From JBCDCU01 sp039180865 (GTDB taxonomy: Bacteria; Pseudomonadota; Alphaproteobacteria; Rhizobiales; JACESI01): a stretch of DNA of 6,754 nt. The notes under the pieces were generated by a model. The model did no database searches. It was not told the origin of the DNA and saw nothing but the letters and a program-made list of their open reading frames with translations. The position numbers and the translations under genes are program-made. The stretch lies in NCBI GenBank assembly GCA_039180865.1, contig JBCDCZ010000248.1:1-6754 (forward strand), written 5' to 3'. Positions 1-6,235 of the stretch are shown piece after piece (position 1 is the first letter of the stretch; each line of letters starts with the position of its first letter).

Positions 1-107
1 CAGTAGACTGCGGTATCGTGATCTTCAAAAGTCGGATCTTTGGCGGGGATCTTGATGTAGTCGCGCCGCCAAAGGCCCCTGATATCGGCCTCAGTGATTT
101 CCGCCAT
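1..107 (-). CDS. 5' end of a gene of unknown function (partial, runs off the left edge)
   Basis: An open frame reads leftward from an ATG at 107-105 and has no stop before the window edge, giving about 35 residues that begin MAEITEADIRGLWRRDYIKI and continue through FEDHDTAVYW. No signal peptide or membrane segment is visible in this part. The LWRR start followed by D-x-x-T-x-V-x-W is reminiscent of an uncharacterised family of roughly 200-residue soluble proteins that I remember only loosely, so I assign no function. It is divergent from the 2OG dioxygenase gene across a 113-bp gap, so the two may share a control region. The Shine-Dalgarno is weak. That this is a real gene is supported by the unbroken frame and the position of its start next to a non-coding gap. 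Confidence 0.6.
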   Translation of the reverse strand, partial: MAEITEADIRGLWRRDYIKIPAKDPTFEDHDTAVY

Positions 108-220
108 GGATGTAAATCCGTCACCTGTTCGATATCTTGACCTTAGGCAAAGCAGCAAGGCTTGTCTTGCGCCTTCTCATAGGTCATGGATCGAACCGGT
201 AACAAAGAGGTCAAGGTAAA
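108..220. promoter_or_regulatory. Divergent intergenic gap upstream of the dioxygenase gene
   Basis: This 113-bp gap must hold the promoters of the left partial gene and of the dioxygenase/GNAT pair. TTGACC at 138-143 resembles a -35 element on the plus strand, but nothing about 17 bp downstream is a convincing -10. No sigma-54 element with GG-N10-GC spacing plus the TGGCA and TTGC words was found on either strand. AGAGGTCAAGG just before 221 supplies a usable ribosome binding site. The promoter assignment is inferred from gene orientation only. Confidence 0.35.
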
Positions 221-1309
221 ATGCCCCACACGCAAGTCGCACTGGAAGCAGACCGAACCACACTTCCGATCATCGATCTTTCCGGTCTTCACGACGGGTC
301 TGAAGAAGGGCGGGCCTCTGTTGCGCTCGCGCTTGGCGAAGCTGCGCGGACATCTGGTTTCTTCTATATCAAGAACCACGGTGTCGATCAGGCACTCATC
401 GACGGGATCTTCAAGGCGTCGAAAGCTTTTCACGATCAGCCGCGCCGCTACAAGATGAAATATTGGAGTGGTTTCTCAACCAATCACCGCGGCTATGTTC
501 CGTTTGAAGAAAACGGCATCCATTTTCCGAAGGTCATCAACTATAACGAGACCTTCGATCTCTCTTATGACGCACCGGCGGATCATCCTGATTTTCTTGC
601 AAAATGGCGGATGACTGGGCCGAATGTGTGGCCTGATCTCGAAGGGTTCAAAGAAACCGTCTCAGCCTATCATGACACCGTCTTTAACCTTGGACTTAAA
701 CTCCTTGATGCTTTGGAATTCGAGCTTGGCGTCGAGCAGGGCACGTTGCGGGCTCATGTGAATACGCCAACGTCGCAGCTTCGGATGCTCAAATATCTGG
801 AAAACGAAGTGCCGGCGACTGAGGATTTTGTAGGTATCGAAGCGCACTCCGATTTCGAGTGTTTCACGATCCTTCTTCAGGGAGGCCCTGGGCTTCAGGT
901 TATGAATGTCGATGATTACTGGATGGAAGCGCCACCGGTTCCTGGCACTTTTATCGTCAATATCGGCGATATTTTCGAAACCTGGTCGGGTGGGCAATAC
1001 AAAGCGACCCAGCATCGGGTCGTCAACACAGGCCGCGAGCGCTATTCCTTCCCGCTCTTTTTCGGTCTCGACTACGATACGCTTGTCGAGCCCTTGCCGC
1101 AATTCTCAACGCCAGAGACCCGAGCGAAATATCCGCCGATCAAAGCGGGCGATCATCTGGTTCGCATGACGGTCAATACGTTCCGCTACATGCATGATGC
1201 CCACCAGAAGGGGGAGTTCAGTCTTGACTTCGACGTGCCGGACGAGAACCCGTTCAAGCGGGAGGGAAAGGTGATCGGAGAGGACCAGGCTGATGGATCC
1301 GCATCCTGA
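221..1309 (+). CDS. 2-oxoglutarate/Fe(II)-dependent dioxygenase, isopenicillin N synthase-like
   Basis: A 362-residue cytoplasmic oxygenase that should couple 2-oxoglutarate decarboxylation to oxidation of a small molecule. The N-terminal DIOX_N-type segment (about residues 14-130) opens with LPIIDLSGL and contains GFFYIKNHG at 46-54. The C-terminal double-stranded beta-helix (about 185-290) carries the iron facial triad: H209 and D211 in AHSDF, and H265 in QHRV. The 2-oxoglutarate carboxylate pair R274 and S276 follows in RYSFPLFF. All key residues are present, and the length is usual for this family. The ATG at 221 follows AGAGGTCAAGG and gives a normal N-terminus. The gene overlaps the next by 17 bp, indicating translational coupling. 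Members act on peptides, flavonoids, gibberellins, ethylene precursors, nucleobases and other compounds, so the substrate is unknown. Given the neighbours, oxidation or dealkylation of a nitrogen compound is plausible but inferred. Confidence 0.93.
   Translation: MPHTQVALEADRTTLPIIDLSGLHDGSEEGRASVALALGEAARTSGFFYIKNHGVDQALIDGIFKASKAFHDQPRRYKMKYWSGFSTNHRGYVPFEENGIHFPKVINYNETFDLSYDAPADHPDFLAKWRMTGPNVWPDLEGFKETVSAYHDTVFNLGLKLLDALEFELGVEQGTLRAHVNTPTSQLRMLKYLENEVPATEDFVGIEAHSDFECFTILLQGGPGLQVMNVDDYWMEAPPVPGTFIVNIGDIFETWSGGQYKATQHRVVNTGRERYSFPLFFGLDYDTLVEPLPQFSTPETRAKYPPIKAGDHLVRMTVNTFRYMHDAHQKGEFSLDFDVPDENPFKREGKVIGEDQADGSAS
1277..1283 (+). promoter_or_regulatory. Ribosome binding site of the GNAT-like gene inside the dioxygenase gene
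   Basis: GGAGAGG lies 9 nt before the ATG at 1293, within the end of the dioxygenase coding sequence. It supports that ATG as the start and the 17-bp gene overlap. Confidence 0.6.
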
Positions 1310-1745
1310 CTTTGAAGATCGAACCATTCCGCAAAACCATGATCTTGGCGTTGCAACCTTGAGAATGCTCACCAAAGCAGAACTCGATGAAGACATGGCT
1401 GCCATCGAAGACAGCCATGATGAGTTGATCGGAATTTTCGGAGGGCGTTGGCCCGAGGGCCTAACACGAGAGGCCGATCTGATTGACCTTTGTTGGCATG
1501 AACGCGAGTTTTCGGCGAAGCGCTCCTTCGCATGGATCGTTGCCGATCCGGACGACGGGTCCTATCAGGGATGCGCCTATGTCTATCCGGATATCGGGAC
1601 GCGTGGCCGTGCGAAGGCCTATTTCTGGTTGAGATCCAAGACAAGCCTGAACCCGCCGCTTGTGCGCCGTGCCTTTGCCGATTGGGTTACCGGCCCGGAC
1701 TGGCCCAAACTCAAAATCGAGTGGCCGTCACCCTCGTCAGAGTGA
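1293..1745 (+). CDS. GNAT-like N-acetyltransferase family protein
   Basis: A 150-residue soluble protein whose pattern fits a small GNAT-like family. A helical segment follows the LTKAELDEDMAAI stretch (about residues 26-38). DLCWHEREFSAKRSFAWIV (about 65-83) forms a typical strand-helix region, and QGCAYVYPDIG (about 91-101) resembles the core strand with family glycine and proline spacing. The end, VRRAFADWVTGPDWPKLKIEWP, matches the closing helix and strand of such proteins. The classical acetyl-CoA loop (R/Q-x-x-G-x-G/A) is not clearly present, although GTRGRAK at about 101-107 sits near where it might be, so catalytic activity is uncertain. The start overlaps the dioxygenase gene and the two are probably co-translated. 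Its acceptor substrate is unknown. It may modify the substrate or product of the dioxygenase, but that rests only on coupling. Confidence 0.75.
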   Translation: MDPHPDFEDRTIPQNHDLGVATLRMLTKAELDEDMAAIEDSHDELIGIFGGRWPEGLTREADLIDLCWHEREFSAKRSFAWIVADPDDGSYQGCAYVYPDIGTRGRAKAYFWLRSKTSLNPPLVRRAFADWVTGPDWPKLKIEWPSPSSE

Positions 1746-1749
1746 CGAG
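1733..1749 (+). terminator. Candidate stem-loop at the end of the dioxygenase/GNAT unit
   Basis: CTCGTCA at 1733-1739 and TGACGAG at 1743-1749 form a perfect 7-bp inverted repeat with a 3-nt centre, overlapping the GNAT stop codon. It sits exactly in the 17-bp convergent junction with the Rieske gene. Only a poor U-rich tail follows (AATCTTT), so intrinsic termination is plausible but not certain. The stem could help stop transcription from either side. Confidence 0.4.
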
Positions 1750-1762
1750 ACGATCATAATCT

Positions 1763-2908
1763 TTAACGCATGGGGCCGCCTTCAATGGTCTTGCGGACAT
1801 ATTCCGAAAACGCTTTCAACGGCCATTCGAGTGGCGCATGAAGAAGACCGGGTTCGCTGGATCCGAATGCGCAGCCTTCCTGGACCCGAGAGACCATTTC
1901 CTGATCTTCTTTTGTTGCAATCTCAATCACCTTGATGATGTCTTCGACAAAAGCATCCGGGTCCGGGCACTTATCCATTGTGTCCTTTGAGAAGGATAAG
2001 CCCCAGCGGGCGTTAGTGCGGTCCACGCCGAGCGGTTCCAGCGCCATCCACCAAATAAAGTTCGGGTCAATGGCCGCAAGCCCGTTTGGATAAAGCGGGA
2101 TCACATAAAAGCGTCGCCGTTCTTCCTCTGTGAGCCGGTCATTGAAAATCTCGGGATAGTCTTCCGGTCGATAAGAATTTGAGTGGATGAAATATCCGCC
2201 GTCGCCTTGCGATCCGAATTCCGCAAAGCGTGTTGGATTGGTCGGTCCGATCGATCCTTTGTGCGCATAGGTCACGTGGTAGCTCTCGATAAAGTTCTCA
2301 ACGATCAGCTTCCAGTTCCCGTGCCAAACCTCTTCATGCTCAACGTATCGGTGTTCATAGTTGCCAATGTCGAAATTGACGAGCGTATCGTTCAAGCCTT
2401 TCAAACGTTTTGAAAGCGGTTGAAGATCATCGCGCAGCGACACAAAGACGAAACCCATATATTCGTCGCAGGAGAGCGTCTCGAGAGCGCGGCCCTCGGT
2501 GTCGGCTTTCTCAAATCCGTCGCGATCGGTAACGCCAATCAGCGCGCCACCCATTTCATAGGTCCAGGCATGGTAGGGGCAGACAATCCGCTTCGCCGTG
2601 CCGAAACCAGTCAGGAGCTTGGCATAGCGATGCAGACAGAAATTCGCCATTGCACGAATGCTGCCGTCCTTCTGACGGATGATGATGATGGGCTTCCGGC
2701 CAAGCATTGCCGTGAAGTAATTGCCCGGATTGGGGATCATGCCGCCGCGGCCGACCATGACCCAATCTTTTTCGTAGATGTTCGCAATTTCGTTCGCGAA
2801 CACTTCGGGATCCGTATAGACCGATTGCGGTGCGGCCAGCATCCGGGCCGGCATGCCCGGCTTGAGCGGTTGGTCGAGAGTGTGGTCGAACTTGACGGGT
2901 GAACTCAT
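1763..2908 (-). CDS. Rieske [2Fe-2S] non-heme iron oxygenase, alpha subunit
   Basis: A 381-residue terminal oxygenase that should receive electrons from a separate reductase and oxidise an organic substrate in the cytoplasm. The Rieske domain (about residues 40-160) has C91-L-H93 and C110-P-Y-H113, the four cluster ligands; the usual glycine after the first CxHR is replaced by Y95, as in a subset of the family. The catalytic domain has NWKLIVENFIESYH at 198-211, then H216. The iron ligands should be H211, H216 and D335 (in the KEDQE stretch), and E208 sits at the inter-subunit bridging position with the same 3/5 spacing as in carnitine oxygenase CntA. Length fits homotrimeric alpha-only enzymes such as CntA and GbcA. 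The ATG at 2908 has a strong AAGGAG ribosome site 10 nt away. No reductase or ferredoxin gene is in the window. A sigma-54-type promoter lies about 90 bp upstream. The substrate is unknown. Confidence 0.93.
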   Translation of the reverse strand: MSSPVKFDHTLDQPLKPGMPARMLAAPQSVYTDPEVFANEIANIYEKDWVMVGRGGMIPNPGNYFTAMLGRKPIIIIRQKDGSIRAMANFCLHRYAKLLTGFGTAKRIVCPYHAWTYEMGGALIGVTDRDGFEKADTEGRALETLSCDEYMGFVFVSLRDDLQPLSKRLKGLNDTLVNFDIGNYEHRYVEHEEVWHGNWKLIVENFIESYHVTYAHKGSIGPTNPTRFAEFGSQGDGGYFIHSNSYRPEDYPEIFNDRLTEEERRRFYVIPLYPNGLAAIDPNFIWWMALEPLGVDRTNARWGLSFSKDTMDKCPDPDAFVEDIIKVIEIATKEDQEMVSRVQEGCAFGSSEPGLLHAPLEWPLKAFSEYVRKTIEGGPMR

Positions 2909-3045
2909 TCGAAAAAGGCTCCTTCGTGATGGTCGCCGCGTACTTCAGATCCAATGGATGCGATATCCGGGTTCTTGCAGGCGCGACCGTATTTTACCTG
3001 CTATTGCGAAGCAATCTTAATGCCAGTTCGGTTATCATCGTTGAT
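2909..3045 (-). promoter_or_regulatory. Intergenic region carrying the Rieske gene promoter and leader
   Basis: This 137-bp gap between the first dehydrogenase stop and the Rieske start is much longer than the 20-30 bp gaps elsewhere in the block. It contains the sigma-54-like element at 3010-3025 and, on the minus strand, the AAGGAG ribosome site just before 2908. A 5-bp inverted repeat, ATTGC-gaa-GCAAT (3003-3015), overlaps the -12 element; it is too short and lacks a T run, so it is not a terminator. The gap suggests the Rieske gene has its own control, though read-through from the upstream dehydrogenases remains possible. Confidence 0.6.
3010..3025 (-). promoter_or_regulatory. Sigma-54 (RpoN) promoter candidate for the Rieske gene
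   Basis: Read on the minus strand the element is TGGCATTAAGATTGCT. It has the -24 GG (3024-3023) and the -12 GC (3012-3011) separated by exactly 10 nt, the TGGCA and TTGCT words of the RpoN consensus, and a T after the -12 GC. The predicted start is near 2999, leaving a leader of about 90 nt. It lies in the only sizeable gap within the minus-strand block and points at the Rieske gene. It shares ACTGGCAT and TTGCT with the element at 6220-6235. No clear activator site was recognised upstream, where the sequence is dehydrogenase coding DNA. Confidence 0.7.
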
Positions 3046-3786
3046 CTAAAGCATCACGGCGCCACCTGAAGGGGAGATGGTCTGACCGGTCATAAAGGAT
3101 GCTGCAGGGCTTGCAAGGAATAGCGCGGCGCCAGCGACTTCCTCTGGTTTCCCGATGCGGCCCATCGGATTGTTTGCTTCTTTTGCGGCCCATTCGGGAG
3201 ACATCGAACCCGCACCGAGCATTGGTGTATCGATGGGGCCAGGCGCGATTGCATTCACGAGAATATCGGGTGCGAACTCTCGTGCGAGGGACCTTGTGAG
3301 CCCGATTACGGCGGCCTTCGAGGCGCAATAGGCGGAAAAGTCAGCCCGACCAAGATATCCGAGTTCAGATGCGATCAGAATCAGGCGACCCGTGCCTTTC
3401 GTCGACATGCAAGAAAGGGCAGCCTTCGCTATCAGAAAAGAGCCTTTCAAGTTCACCGCGATCTGACGATCAAACTCTTCCTCCGTCATCGTAAGGACCG
3501 GGCTTTCAATCAAGATACCGGCAGAGTTGATGACAACGTCCGGTGACGCACCTGTCTTGTCTATGTTGTCGAAAAGAAGATCGACACTCGCAGCGTCCGC
3601 TACATCGCAATGAAAGGCGTGGTGCTCGCAATTGCTATCCGCCAGGCGATCCAGCGTCTCGGACGTATCGCTGACATCTGCAAGAAAGAGAGTCGCCGCC
3701 TCGTGGGCAAAGGCGTGTGCGATTGCCTGGCCGATTCCACTCGCGGCACCGGTAATGACAACGGATTTTCCTTCAAAGGTGCCCAT
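3046..3786 (-). CDS. Short-chain dehydrogenase/reductase, classical, probably NAD-dependent
   Basis: A 246-residue classical SDR, the usual size, expected to oxidise an alcohol or reduce a carbonyl as a cytoplasmic tetramer. The dinucleotide motif is TGAASGIG at residues 12-19. D37 ends the second strand (FLADVSD) and is the usual marker of NAD(H) preference. DV at 61-62 and NSAG at 87-90 (a variant of NNAG) follow. The catalytic tetrad is N112, S140, Y153 and K157 (YCASK). PG at 182-183 and the C-terminal FMTGQTISPSGG motif complete the fold. It starts 20 bp after the preceding dehydrogenase ends, so the two are almost certainly cotranscribed. The ribosome site is weak (AAGG about 15 nt upstream), suggesting translational coupling. 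The specific substrate cannot be told from the sequence; in context it would oxidise a product of the ligase/oxygenase pathway. Confidence 0.92.
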   Translation of the reverse strand: MGTFEGKSVVITGAASGIGQAIAHAFAHEAATLFLADVSDTSETLDRLADSNCEHHAFHCDVADAASVDLLFDNIDKTGASPDVVINSAGILIESPVLTMTEEEFDRQIAVNLKGSFLIAKAALSCMSTKGTGRLILIASELGYLGRADFSAYCASKAAVIGLTRSLAREFAPDILVNAIAPGPIDTPMLGAGSMSPEWAAKEANNPMGRIGKPEEVAGAALFLASPAASFMTGQTISPSGGAVML

Positions 3787-3806
3787 TGGGACGATGTACT
3801 GCCTTG

Positions 3807-4586
3807 TTATTGCATGATTTCGCCGCGGTCGACCGTATAGGCCTGTCCGGTAATGTTCTTTGCTGCATCCGAAGCAAGATAAAGGAATGTCGGTGCAAGG
3901 TCATCGGGCTCCATCAGGCCGCCAAAGGCCTGAGCACCGGTTATTTCGGCGAGGAGGTCCTCTTCGCTCCGGCCCGATCGCTCCGCCATGTGTTTCAGTG
4001 AACGCAGCGAGGCTTCCGTTTTCACCCATCCCGGACAGACCGCGTTGACGGCAATGTCGCGCGGCGCGAGTTCGTGGGCAAAGGAGCGGGTGAGGCCGAG
4101 GACCGCGTGCTTCGAGGCACAATAGGCGCTGTATTCGGCAACAGCCGTCTTCGCCCAGATCGAGGCGGTCATCACGATCCGCCCGCCATCGGGAATCTTG
4201 GGAAGTAGCGCCCTCGTCACTGAAAACGTGCCGATGATATTGATCTCTGTGATCCGGCGAAACATGGCATCGACGTCTGGCGAGGGATCAGAAAGCGGCG
4301 TGATATATTCAAGACCGGCATTGTTGACGAGGACATCGAGGGCCTCAGTTTGCTTTGCAGCGTTATGCACGTCGTCAAGATCAGCAATATCGCATCGGAT
4401 GGCTGACACCGGGTGCCCATAGGTGCCGGTCAAGTCTTGCGCGACGTTCTCGACATCGTCTTCAAGGCCGAGGATCGTCAGATCGGCATTGGCAGCCGCG
4501 AAGGCTTTCGCAATGCCGAGTCCAAGGCCCCGGTTCCCGCCGGTTACAAGCACTTTTTTCCCGGAGAAATCGTATTTCAGACCCAT
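3807..4586 (-). CDS. Short-chain dehydrogenase/reductase, classical, possibly NADP-dependent
   Basis: A 259-residue classical SDR from the ATG at 4586. A TTG at 4613 would add nine residues (MAHVWDRQS), but it has no ribosome site and lies almost on the ligase stop, whereas the ATG has GGGA 10 nt upstream and gives the normal MGLKYDFSGKKVLVTGG start. The cofactor motif is TGGNRGLG at residues 15-22; the arginine just before the second glycine is a known marker of NADP(H) preference, and no aspartate is found at the end of the second strand. NNAG is at 88-91. The catalytic residues are N116, S142, Y155 and K159. It shares SAYCASK and the GLTRS-x-A-x-E-x-AP stretch with the downstream dehydrogenase, suggesting related but not identical enzymes. 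It lies 30 bp after the glutamine-synthetase-like gene and 20 bp before the other SDR, so it is part of one transcription unit. Substrate unknown. Confidence 0.9.
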   Translation of the reverse strand: MGLKYDFSGKKVLVTGGNRGLGLGIAKAFAAANADLTILGLEDDVENVAQDLTGTYGHPVSAIRCDIADLDDVHNAAKQTEALDVLVNNAGLEYITPLSDPSPDVDAMFRRITEINIIGTFSVTRALLPKIPDGGRIVMTASIWAKTAVAEYSAYCASKHAVLGLTRSFAHELAPRDIAVNAVCPGWVKTEASLRSLKHMAERSGRSEEDLLAEITGAQAFGGLMEPDDLAPTFLYLASDAAKNITGQAYTVDRGEIMQ

Positions 4587-4616
4587 GGATTGGCGATCCC
4601 AAACGTGCGCCAAGTC

Positions 4617-6017
4617 TTAGACATATTCGAGCATTCGGCTGCGTTCGTCATCGTCCACACGGTAGAAATCGCGCTCCCATTCCTTGAGTTTCCAGTCAAG
4701 GTAGATGTGCTTGAACTCGCTTCCGAAAACCTCTTCAGTGAGTGGATCGTCCTCAAAGGCGTCAAGCGCTTCCAGGAGCGTACGGGGGAGGCGGCGGACA
4801 AGGTCGCCATCTTCCGTTCTGAAGCTGTCTTTCGCGCTTTTTTGGGAAAGCTTCAGATAAAGATTGTCGTTCATTGGCTTGCCCGGATCGAGCTTTCGGT
4901 TGATCCCGTCGAGACCGGCGAGAAGGGAGAATGCTGCTCCAAGATAAAAGTTCGCCGAAATGTCTGGAGACCGGTTTTCAACGCAAGGCCTGTTCATCGG
5001 TAGGCGCAACATGGCCGAACGGTTATTAGCGCCATAGGTTCGAAGAACCGGAGCCCAGGACATGTCCACCATCTCGCCTTGAGCGAGAAGGCCCTTGTAG
5101 GAATTGTGGGTCGGACAGGTGACAGCTGTCAGAGCCCCGGCGTGTTCGAGCGTGCCTGCCACAAAATGATACCCGATATCCGGAAAAGCGATCCCGTGCG
5201 TTTCCGCCATTACACCGGTCCCAGCCTTACTATCGAACAGGTTGGCGCCGCTTGTCAGGTCATAGAGCGACATATTGAAGTGCGCTCCGGAGCGGAAATC
5301 CCCCGCAAACGGCTTTGGCATGAAGCTCGCTGTCAGACCGTGTTCGAGCGCGAGCGTTTTCACCATGAAGCGCCAGAACGAAAGCCGGTCTACCATTTTA
5401 AGCGCGTCCGCATAGGCGAAGTCGAACTCGTATTGTCCCTGGCCGCCTTCCGCATCGAATGAGTAAACGCCCCAGTCGAGTTCGTTCATCGCGTTCACCA
5501 TTGGCGCGAGATAATCCATCGACTGCACGGTCTGATAGACATCATAAGCGGGGCAAAGACCCTTGTGAGGCCGGGTTTGCGGGAACGCGTAGCCGTCTTC
5601 GGTCTTGCGCAGCATGTAGAACTCTGTTTCGACACCAAGATTCATGCCGTAACCGGATGCGGCAGCTTTTTCGAGGGCGCGCTTCAGGATCACGCGTGCA
5701 CAGTTCCGGTAAGGCTCGCCGTGGTAATAAAGATCAGATGCAAACCATGCATACCGTTTGTCCCATGGGACGATGATCATGCTATCGAGGTCCGGGACGG
5801 CAGCGCATTCGTCCTTCTCCGGTCCGATCAGACCCATGCCCTCCATCGCACCGACCGTAAAGAGCTCGGATCCCTTGCACATTTTCTCGAAACTGCCGAG
5901 CGGCACGCACTTCGCCTTCGGTACGCCGTGCACATCGACAAAGGTTGCGAAACAATACTCGACGCCGGCCTCAATCAGTTTCTGTTTCACGGCTTCGATT
6001 TTTGCAGGGTCATTCAT
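4617..6017 (-). CDS. glnT: Glutamine synthetase type III (GlnT-like) / gamma-glutamyl-amine ligase
   Basis: A 466-residue glutamine-synthetase-fold ligase that should join glutamate through a gamma-glutamyl phosphate to ammonia or an amine, using ATP. The beta-grasp N-terminus has FATFVDVHGVPKAKCVPL (residues 23-40), typical of GlnT and gamma-glutamylmethylamide synthetase rather than housekeeping GlnA. The catalytic domain carries metal ligands E130 and E132 (VETEFY), E190 and E197 (EGGQGQYEF) and H246 (GAHFNMS). The ATP/glutamate region has NNRSAMLRLP (331-340) and E347 in VENRSPD. A tyrosine (Y387 in DNLYLKL) lies where the adenylylation loop occurs in type I enzymes, but modification is not implied. 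ATG 6017 is preferred: GGAG lies 6 nt upstream, while ATG 6029 and TTG 6032 have poor sites. It heads the block with two SDRs and faces a creatininase gene. This context favours an organic amine substrate over ammonia, but that is inference. Confidence 0.85.
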   Translation of the reverse strand: MNDPAKIEAVKQKLIEAGVEYCFATFVDVHGVPKAKCVPLGSFEKMCKGSELFTVGAMEGMGLIGPEKDECAAVPDLDSMIIVPWDKRYAWFASDLYYHGEPYRNCARVILKRALEKAAASGYGMNLGVETEFYMLRKTEDGYAFPQTRPHKGLCPAYDVYQTVQSMDYLAPMVNAMNELDWGVYSFDAEGGQGQYEFDFAYADALKMVDRLSFWRFMVKTLALEHGLTASFMPKPFAGDFRSGAHFNMSLYDLTSGANLFDSKAGTGVMAETHGIAFPDIGYHFVAGTLEHAGALTAVTCPTHNSYKGLLAQGEMVDMSWAPVLRTYGANNRSAMLRLPMNRPCVENRSPDISANFYLGAAFSLLAGLDGINRKLDPGKPMNDNLYLKLSQKSAKDSFRTEDGDLVRRLPRTLLEALDAFEDDPLTEEVFGSEFKHIYLDWKLKEWERDFYRVDDDERSRMLEYV

Positions 6018-6124
6018 GAAGGGCTCCATCAAAGGAATCGCCGGACGGCATAGGAAGGTAAGTTGCAGGGGAGAGGTTGCCCTCGCCGAGTCGCCCGGAC
6101 CCTATCGCCATTTCATAGTGCCGC

Positions 6125-6170
6125 AAGCGTCGATGCCACAAAATTGCGCAAATTTTCGTAACTGACGCTT
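6125..6170. promoter_or_regulatory. 46-bp nested palindrome, candidate activator (enhancer) or operator site
   Basis: The core TTGCGCAA (6144-6151) is a perfect 8-bp palindrome and extends to AAAATTGCGCAAATTT with a single mismatched pair. Outer arms AAGCGTC (6125-6131) and GACGCTT (6164-6170) are perfect 7-bp complements with exactly the same centre, between 6147 and 6148. The centre lies about 98 bp upstream of the start predicted from the sigma-54 element at 6220-6235, a usual distance for an enhancer-binding activator. It could equally be a repressor operator serving both divergent genes. The binding protein is not identified. Confidence 0.55.
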
Positions 6171-6219
6171 TTTTAGGCATTTAACGGATGCTTTGCCCGA
6201 AAATTCACCGGTAAGTGAC

Positions 6220-6235
6220 TGGCATGATGTTTGCT
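6220..6235 (+). promoter_or_regulatory. Sigma-54 (RpoN) promoter candidate for the creatininase-family gene
   Basis: TGGCATGATGTTTGCT matches the RpoN consensus TGGCAYGNNNNTTGCW at every defined position. The -24 GG is at 6221-6222 and the -12 GC at 6233-6234, exactly 10 nt apart. The predicted start is near 6246, giving a leader of about 70 nt to the ATG at 6315. It is in a divergent intergenic region and points at the downstream gene. The nested palindrome upstream is well placed as an activator site. Sigma-54 control fits a nitrogen-acquisition role. Confidence 0.75.

Noticed and set aside
41..56. TGGCGGGGATCTTGAT as a sigma-54 promoter for the dioxygenase gene
   Set aside because: The spacing is right but the -12 dinucleotide is GA instead of GC, the TGGCA word is incomplete, and it lies in the coding sequence of the left partial gene.
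158..173. GG-N10-GC and GC-N10-CC pairs in the gap before the dioxygenase
   Set aside because: The dinucleotide spacing occurs but the flanking TGGCA and TTGC words are absent, so these look like chance.
3003..3015. ATTGC-gaa-GCAAT as a terminator after the dehydrogenase pair
   Set aside because: A 5-bp stem with no T run is too weak, and it overlaps the -12 promoter element.
3110..3117. CTTGCAAG palindrome as an activator site for the Rieske promoter
   Set aside because: It is about 114 bp upstream of the predicted start, which is a suitable distance, but it is only 8 bp, lies in dehydrogenase coding sequence, and does not resemble the palindrome at 6125-6170.
4587..4613. TTG start for the NADP-type dehydrogenase
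   Set aside because: There is no ribosome site, it begins 3 nt after the ligase stop, and the extra nine residues do not belong to the SDR fold.
4413..5003. A 196-residue open frame on the plus strand
   Set aside because: It is antisense to the ligase and dehydrogenase genes, shows no recognisable motif, and the opposite strand carries clear conserved enzyme motifs.
6018..6032. TTG 6032 or ATG 6029 as the ligase start
   Set aside because: ATG 6017 has GGAG at 6-nt spacing and gives a natural N-terminus, while the upstream codons have no good ribosome site.
5565..6053. A 162-residue open frame on the plus strand
   Set aside because: It is antisense to the well-supported ligase gene, including its conserved N-terminal motif, and has a composition unlike a real protein.
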